A DNA stretch of 64,000 nucleotides, taken from contig NC_080567.1 of the NCBI RefSeq assembly GCF_030253575.1, forward strand, positions 18,997,001-19,061,000, given 5' to 3'. Shown here piece after piece: positions 58,667 to 64,000 of this stretch. Made by a program: the position numbers and the translations under genes. Numbering within the stretch: position 1 is the first letter of the stretch; each line of letters starts with the position of its first letter. Below the pieces are notes generated by a model that had not been told where the DNA came from, did not search any database, and worked only from the letters and a program-made list of their open reading frames with translations. Source of the stretch: Rhododendron vialii (lineage: Eukaryota > Streptophyta > Magnoliopsida > Ericales > Ericaceae).

Positions 58667-58769
58667 CAGGAACCTTGAATAATTACTCTATCTCAACCAT
58701 GTCTCAACTGCTTGACAAACGTGTCTCAAGAATGTCTAACCGGGATATCATGAGATGTTAGAAGTGTAA

Positions 58770-59387
58770 GAGTATCCACAACGCTACAAATCAAAAGTAA
58801 TTTTTTTTTAAAGTTAATGATGTTAGTGCAAAATATGTATCACAATGCTATAATCAAACTTAACAACCTCTTTAGAAATAATCAAATTTTAGGCTTTGGA
58901 TAATTAAAACTAGCAACCTTTTGACAATAACAAAATTTAATAGACCCTACATATTCTCAATTAAATGCACCAATCCTTATACAAATTTTTTTTGATTAAT
59001 ACCAATCATTATAAAAAAAATGTTCTATCTCTCTTCCTTTGTCCTCTCTCTTTCTTTTCGAACAATATTTTCGAAAAAACATTATTTTACCAAATTATTT
59101 TTTAAAAATATTTTTTTTCCAAAGAAAGTTTCAAAAACTATTTTCTATTTCTAGTAAATAGTTTTTATTAGTTTCAATCTATTTTTAGAAAAACTATTTT
59201 CTACTCTTCACAATTTTTAGTTTTTTGTAGTCTAAAAATATGATGTGACAAGTTTAAATTATCCAATTTTGATTATGTCATTGTAGACATCTACATTGCT
59301 AACCTTAGCAATCTCTTAAATGAATAATAAAAAACTAAGGTGACAACTTTTGGTTATCAAGTTTTGATTACTGCATTGTAGATACCC
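58770..59387. mobile_element. Tourist-like MITE with TAA duplication
   Basis: GAGTATCCACAACGCTAC at the left and, reversed, GGGTATCTACAATGCAGTA at the right, flanked by TAA at 58767-58769 and 59388-59390. 618 bp, AT-rich, no ORF. A second internal CATTGTAGACATCTAC near 59280 hints at a nested or composite copy. Confidence 0.7.
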
Positions 59388-59639
59388 TAAATACGTACTC
59401 CTCCGTCCTTCTCTTTCATGCTTCTCAATATTAATTTTACTGTAGTCATTGATTAATCTTTTGAAGTTATCAAGTTTACCTCAATAGATAAATAAAAATA
59501 AATAAATACTACTATTTAGTTTTTGTCCATGTGCATTCAAAGTTATTCTGAAGTGTGTTTAGCATTTTTTTTTTTATCTCTAACAAAATATTTTTGTACA
59601 AATGTGATAGCTTTTAACCATCAAATTAGAGAAACAATG

Positions 59640-59815
59640 TTTTGTCAAGATGGTTGTCTGCCTCCTGAGTGGAGGCTTGAGTTCGAGCCCCACGGGGAGC
59701 GCGACTGGTGTTAGGGTTATGGATAGCCTCTAGACCCCTTTTGTACTAACATACTAACTACTAACTTTCTCAGATCTCGCCAATGTATAAAGATGACCCC
59801 AAAAAAAAAAAAATT
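59640..59815 (+). mobile_element. tRNA-derived SINE-like sequence
   Basis: AAGATGGTTGTCTGCCTCC and GAGTTCGAGCCCC resemble box A and box B at tRNA-like spacing, followed by about 100 bp of unrelated body and a 13-A tail at 59801-59813. No convincing duplication. Confidence 0.5.
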
Positions 59816-60010
59816 ATATAGAAGGGAACGCATGCAACTCTGATGTAAATGTGATAAAATAGCATATTTTGAGCTGATTAAAATGTATTTCCGATGTTTT
59901 CTTCCATCATATTTGCAATTTAATTTCTTAATGAAATTCTTGATCTAATTACTTCATCGAAAATAGAAGAGTTAGGCAACAAAAGCTATAAAACATAGGG
60001 ATGATGCTAT

Positions 60011-60309
60011 GGTGTCCCCGGTCATTTTGGGGACACCATAATTTTTGGCATAACTTCATCATTATGAGCGTAACTAAAACCTATTACAAGCATAACAGAA
60101 CCCAAACAAGGCATGACCAAGGAATATCCAAACAACCAATCAAGGCATAACCAAACCCAACCAAGGCATAACAAACAAGTTATGCCTTGCTGTGGTTTTG
60201 GTAATGCTTTGTTATGGTTCTGTTATGCTTGTAATGGATTTTGGTTATACTCATAATGGTTTTGTTATGCCAAAAGTTACGGTGTCCCTAAAATGACCGA
60301 AGACACCGA
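60011..60309. mobile_element. Fold-back palindrome with GGTGTCCC ends
   Basis: The left arm GGTGTCCCCGGTCATTTTGG and onward (TTTTGGCATAAC, CATTATGAG, ATTACAAGCATAACAGAACC, AAGGCAT) is mirrored by the right arm. Within each end the GGTGTCCC/GGGACACC motif forms a second small hairpin. About 300 bp, no ORF, no certain duplication. Confidence 0.75.
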
Positions 60310-60679
60310 AGTCATTCTCAAAACGTAGATATGACAAAAAAATATATGGGTAAAAGTTCATATAGGTAATTTATTCTATAGGATTAGAGTATCGGTAAAA
60401 ACAATTTGTATTTCTTCACTTATTTTTTTTGAGTTAAGATATCATGAATATAAAAAAATAGATTTCATCAAAGGTAAAAAATACGAGTAATCACTTTATA
60501 TTAATTGAGAACCAGTAATAGAACTACAATTAACGGTTTTTATTTTTTTGAAACCATAACCTGACCGTAGAACCGCAGAACCAGACCAAATAGGACGGTT
60601 CAATTCGGATCGGACTGCTTTTACGGTTTTGACAATTTTTTTGAATACCCCTATAATTAACGATGGCCCGATGGGGTTA

Positions 60680-60854
60680 GGCTCAGTTTGGAACTTGAGA
60701 AATAATAGGAAAATGAAAGAGAAAATAATTAAGGAAAAAAGTGAGGAAAAATGAAAGAGAAATTGAGTTGGGATTTGAAACTTTTCCTTCTCTTCTTTAA
60801 GAACCAAACAAAGAACCACGTTTTGAAGTTTTCCCACAAATTCCAAACGGGGCC
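60680..60854. mobile_element. Tourist-like MITE with TTA duplication, upstream of the STKL gene
   Basis: GGCTCAGTTTGGAACTTG at the left and, reversed, GGCCCCGTTTGGAATTTG at the right, with TTA at 60677-60679 and 60855-60857. 175 bp. It ends about 145 bp before the start codon at 60999, so it sits in or next to the promoter. Confidence 0.8.
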
Positions 60855-60998
60855 TTAATTGGGATGTTAATGCAATATTAGGGAGGGATTCGAGGGAAAG
60901 GTGAAAGGACAGAGGTGATTAGGAAAAGAAAAGCGATAAAACTGTTTCTCTTCCCCCACTCCAAACCCTATCTCTCTCTCTCTCTCCCTCTCTAAACC

Positions 60999-62276
60999 AT
61001 GGGTCGAAAAAAGGTTGCCCAGAATCGAGCTCCACTGGAAGAAGATGATGAACAACTCACCCACCACGAACAAGAACAAGAACAAGAAAGCCATAACCAA
61101 GAACCAGCCAAACAAACACCAGCATGTGAATCTTCCGAAGACGAAGAACAAGATGAAGAAGAACTAGAAGTTGAAGAAGAACAAAAGGTAGAGAAAAATA
61201 AATTCTCTGTTCAAAAACCCATCAATCTAACAAAGCCCCAACACTCCCAGTCCTCAGACTCCGACCCAGGCTCCGATTCGGAGACCCATTTGGGCTCTCC
61301 CACCGCCTCCGGTTTCACCATCGAGCCCGTTTCGCCCCAACCCAAGAAACCCACCTCTGGTAAACGCCTCGTGCCAGAGTTCGAAAGGAAGGCCGACGAG
61401 TCATCGCGGAAGAAAAAGAAGGCCAAGGTTTTCGAGGAGGCGGCGGAGAAGAAGAAGTCCGTTGTCGGTGCGATTAACCGGCTGTGGAGCGAAGAGGATG
61501 AGTTTGTGATACTCGAGGGATTGATGAACTTCAAGTCCTCGGATATGGGTGGTCTTTATGAGGTAATCAAGAAATCTCTTAGTGTTGATGCTTCCAAGAG
61601 TCAGTTTGTGGATAAGATTCATAAGCTGAAGAGAAAGTACAGTAACAATGTTGAGAGAGGGGATAAAGCTGTTTTGTCGAGCCCCCATGAACACAAGTGT
61701 TTTGAACTTTCAAAGAAGATATGGGGTGGTGGAAAGGAGAATAATAATGGAGGTGATGGGAATGGGAAGAATGTGGGTAAAAAAGCTAGAAAGACTGGTA
61801 AGCGCGATGATGCTGTTGCTTTGCCTGAAGAAAATGATGGGAAAGAGAGTGCAGTGGGGGAGGAGAATAAAAATGGAGTTGATGGGAATGGGAAGAGTAA
61901 TGGGACTAAAAGAGCAAGAAAAAAGACTGTTAAGCTCGACGATGTTGCTTTGCCTAGAGAAGAAAGTGGGGAAGGGGTGGTTGCATTGGGAGAGGGATCG
62001 AAAGGAGGAGAAATGAAGGATATGAAAGCTGATAAAGTGGGGGACTTTTGGGCAACACACCCTTGCTTAAAACAGTCGTTGGCGATGGAGAAGGAGCCTC
62101 TGAAGGGTTTCATGATGGAGAATATGAGTATGATTGGGGACGTGAAGGCAAAGGAGCTGGAGAAGAAGTGGAAGGATTTTTATGTGGATGAAGTTGGTTT
62201 ATATCTGAAGCGGGTGCAATTGATGAAGGAGCAGACAAAGCTGGTGTTGGATACAATGAAGGCTTCTAAGGATTAG
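60999..62276 (+). CDS. GeBP/Storekeeper-like (DUF573) transcription regulator
   Basis: 425 residues in a single exon from ATG 60999. The N-terminus (1-65) is very acidic with Gln/Glu repeats, then Ser/Pro-rich (80-120) and a Lys patch (RKKKKAKVFEE, about 137-147). The DNA-binding DUF573 domain is at ~161-245: RLWSEEDEFVILEGLMNF, DASKSQFVDKIHKLKRKY and FELSKKIWGGG. A tandem duplicated Lys/Gly/Asn segment (about 247-330) follows. The C-terminal block (KELEKKWKDFYVDEVGLYLK.. 383-421) has heptad-like hydrophobics resembling the GeBP leucine-zipper region. Members act in the nucleus; in Arabidopsis they include GeBP/GPL and STKL proteins. Which subgroup this is cannot be told by eye. A CT run precedes the ATG. 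Confidence 0.92.
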   Translation: MGRKKVAQNRAPLEEDDEQLTHHEQEQEQESHNQEPAKQTPACESSEDEEQDEEELEVEEEQKVEKNKFSVQKPINLTKPQHSQSSDSDPGSDSETHLGSPTASGFTIEPVSPQPKKPTSGKRLVPEFERKADESSRKKKKAKVFEEAAEKKKSVVGAINRLWSEEDEFVILEGLMNFKSSDMGGLYEVIKKSLSVDASKSQFVDKIHKLKRKYSNNVERGDKAVLSSPHEHKCFELSKKIWGGGKENNNGGDGNGKNVGKKARKTGKRDDAVALPEENDGKESAVGEENKNGVDGNGKSNGTKRARKKTVKLDDVALPREESGEGVVALGEGSKGGEMKDMKADKVGDFWATHPCLKQSLAMEKEPLKGFMMENMSMIGDVKAKELEKKWKDFYVDEVGLYLKRVQLMKEQTKLVLDTMKASKD

Positions 62277-63357
62277 GTTTATGTAGGGTGTAATCACTGG
62301 TGAAGTTTTATGCTTTTGATGAAAATGGTCAAGGGGCTTTTTTTTTTGTTAAACCCACAGGGTTTTGGTTGAAGTTACTACCTATGCGGTTCTGGATAAC
62401 AACTACTTATGAAATAGCCTTTATATGGTGTTGGATGAACTTGTTCATATGGTTTATCTTAATATTACTAGTAGTTATGTTACAGCTCAGTTTCTGTTTT
62501 TGGTCCATGGTTTGGATATTTGTATTTCTTCTTGTCTAGATTCGTGCTTGGTGCTGGATTACCACAAATTTCCTTTGCAGTCTCCTCAACGTGCTTTGGT
62601 AGGAAACTAAAGAACTATGTTGCCTTGATTTGATTTGAAATATGTAATAGTACGAAGACTACAATGTAGCCACATGCCTTCTTTCATTATTGGTTCTTCC
62701 TGTGGCACATGTTTTGGTGTTGCTTTAGTGTGTCCTTTGTCTCCCATTGCACGCTCCCAGCATCCGTGGTTTGTTAGCTATGACCATTGATGCCCACTTT
62801 CTCTTTTAGCTTTGCTTGAAGGGGTGATTTAAACCATCTATTAATTTTCCTTTCTCAGCCCAGGTTGTTACCCCAATAGTTTAGTCCAAATAATTAATTG
62901 ATATATGTTCCTTCGGGGACATCAGATAAAATTGGAACGATACAGAGAATTGACCGATATATGTCGAATGAAGAGCTACATATACTTCAAAAGAGATACT
63001 ACAACAGAATTAATCGGGGTGTAAGAAAAGACGCAGGTGACTAATAGATGCTTCAAATTTGAGTATCAAAACAGACCCCCAACCTTATGGTCCTTACCAA
63101 ACAAAACAGCAGAAGAAAGAAGTACCAAAACAAAGAAAATACAAAACTGAACTCATAATCCTTGCGATCAAAAGATGCAGAATTCTCTGCTTTTCCGAGA
63201 CAACAAAGTTGAGCACCAAGTATAGTTATCCCAACTTTCCAAAATTGTGCATCATACAGCTATCCATTTAGATACTTTATTAGTTTCACAAGCAGGACAC
63301 CATCACACTTCTTCCGATGTCACCCTCTAGAGAAATCTGTGCAATCCAACCTCTCTC
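62277..63357. other. 3' flanks of STKL and SHMT (convergent), no gene seen
   Basis: Contains the 3' UTRs of the two convergent genes. Small ORFs at 62300-62610 are hydrophobic UTR translations without family resemblance. Confidence 0.5.
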
Positions 63358-63894
63358 TCATAACCCAGGTAACGGGAATTGTGTTGTCAAAGCCTCAACT
63401 CTCATTCTCAGTTCAGCCACTAGATCCATTAGAGCGAAATCTGGAGACCCTATAAACTTCATGAAATCTTGGAGCTTTGAACCCGAGACAGACCTCTTTG
63501 CTTCAAGGGCAATTTTTACACCCTCGTGAATAAAATCTGCCGTTGCTATGAATTCCTTCTCTGTGAAACCTCTGGTGGTCATAGCAGGGGATCCAATGCG
63601 TATCCCGCCAGGCACTTGTGCGCTTTTATCACCTAAGGTGTTCAAGATATAATAGATTCAAGTACAAGAAACGAAAACAATCACAGTACGAGATGTCAAG
63701 TGTGCATGGATCATGGATTTTTTTGGAGGGATTTATCAAGAGAAAGAATGTTCCAATTGGATGACGTACTTGTGGAGGAATTTATGAGGGGGAGTGGGTA
63801 AGGGAAGAAGACAAGACTCACCAGGTACTGAATTCTTGTTAAGGGTGATGGATGCCATGTCAAGAATTTTTTCCACACGAGCCCCATCAATACC
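63358..63894 (-). CDS. SHM3: Serine hydroxymethyltransferase, plastid (SHM3-like), last two exons
   Basis: A PLP enzyme interconverting serine and glycine with tetrahydrofolate. Visible exons are 63822-63894 and 63358-63632 (GT-AG, joining in a Gly codon), ending at a TGA at 63358-63360. The protein reads GIDGARVEKILDMASITLNK..VPGDKSAQVPGGIRIGSPAMTTRG..KEFIATADFIHEGVKIALEAK and ends VEALTTQFPLPGL. The ITLNKNSVPG and GIRIGSPAMTTRG blocks and the ending resemble the plastid isoform rather than mitochondrial or cytosolic ones. The rest of the gene lies beyond the right edge; 63895-64000 is intron. Confidence 0.9.
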
Positions 63895-64000
63895 CTGTGT
63901 TAAAGGAAACAATCTCAATCAACTCTTACTAAAAATAGCAAATAAATTTCTGATAACCTAAACATCAAACAACAGATGGTGCCATATACAAGATACAAGA

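Noticed and set aside
63736..63918. SHMT exon read through as one 60-codon ORF
   Set aside because: The portion after the GTGAGT donor at 63821 is intronic; only 63822-63894 is exon.

Overview
The window is nuclear DNA of a flowering plant, most likely a dicot. It carries intron-rich genes for plastid and mitochondrial proteins, nested LTR retrotransposons, many small inverted-repeat transposons and GA/CT microsatellites in promoters. I could not narrow the species further from the sequence alone.

Cellular genes, left to right: the 3' end of translation elongation factor eEF2 (1-850, +); a two-KH-domain RNA-binding protein with a long Gln/Pro/Gly/Tyr-rich tail (21415-29001, +, six coding exons); mitochondrial ATP synthase subunit g (39900-42657, +); plastid ferrochelatase of the FC2 type with a C-terminal chlorophyll-binding-like segment (43865-48993, -, nine exons, convergent with the ATP synthase gene); a small DUF1764 protein (55594-55965, -); a GeBP/Storekeeper-like transcription regulator (60999-62276, +); and the last two exons of a plastid-type serine hydroxymethyltransferase (63358-63894, -), which runs off the right edge. 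They are ordinary housekeeping genes with no shared pathway. FC2 (heme), SHMT (one-carbon metabolism) and ATP synthase are organellar.

The main accessory structure is a 17.2 kb Ty3/gypsy element of the Tat lineage at 3239-20460. It lies on the minus strand, is bounded by a perfect TTGGG target duplication and has two LTRs of exactly 904 bp once a later insertion is discounted. Gag, protease, reverse transcriptase, two RNase H domains and integrase are all recognisable but broken by stops and frameshifts. Between integrase and the polypurine tract it carries a 6 kb gene on the opposite strand, with its own TATA box, a plant mobile domain (PMD) protein, intron-like gaps and a poly(A) signal. 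This antisense unit is the most interesting object in the window. The element was later hit by three independent insertions now reduced to solo LTRs (4110-5209, 6941-8627, 15840-16616) and by a hAT-type MITE (5880-6156), each with a target duplication.

The intergenic and intronic DNA holds a dense set of other mobile sequences: hAT elements inside introns of the ATP synthase and FC2 genes, Tourist-like MITEs with TTA/TAA duplications, long fold-back palindromes (31.3, 51.1 and 60.2 kb), a 1.2 kb element with about 95 bp terminal repeats, a partial Athila/Tat-like LTR element that split a tandem array, a 5'-truncated LINE with a 13 bp duplication, and tRNA-derived SINE-like sequences.
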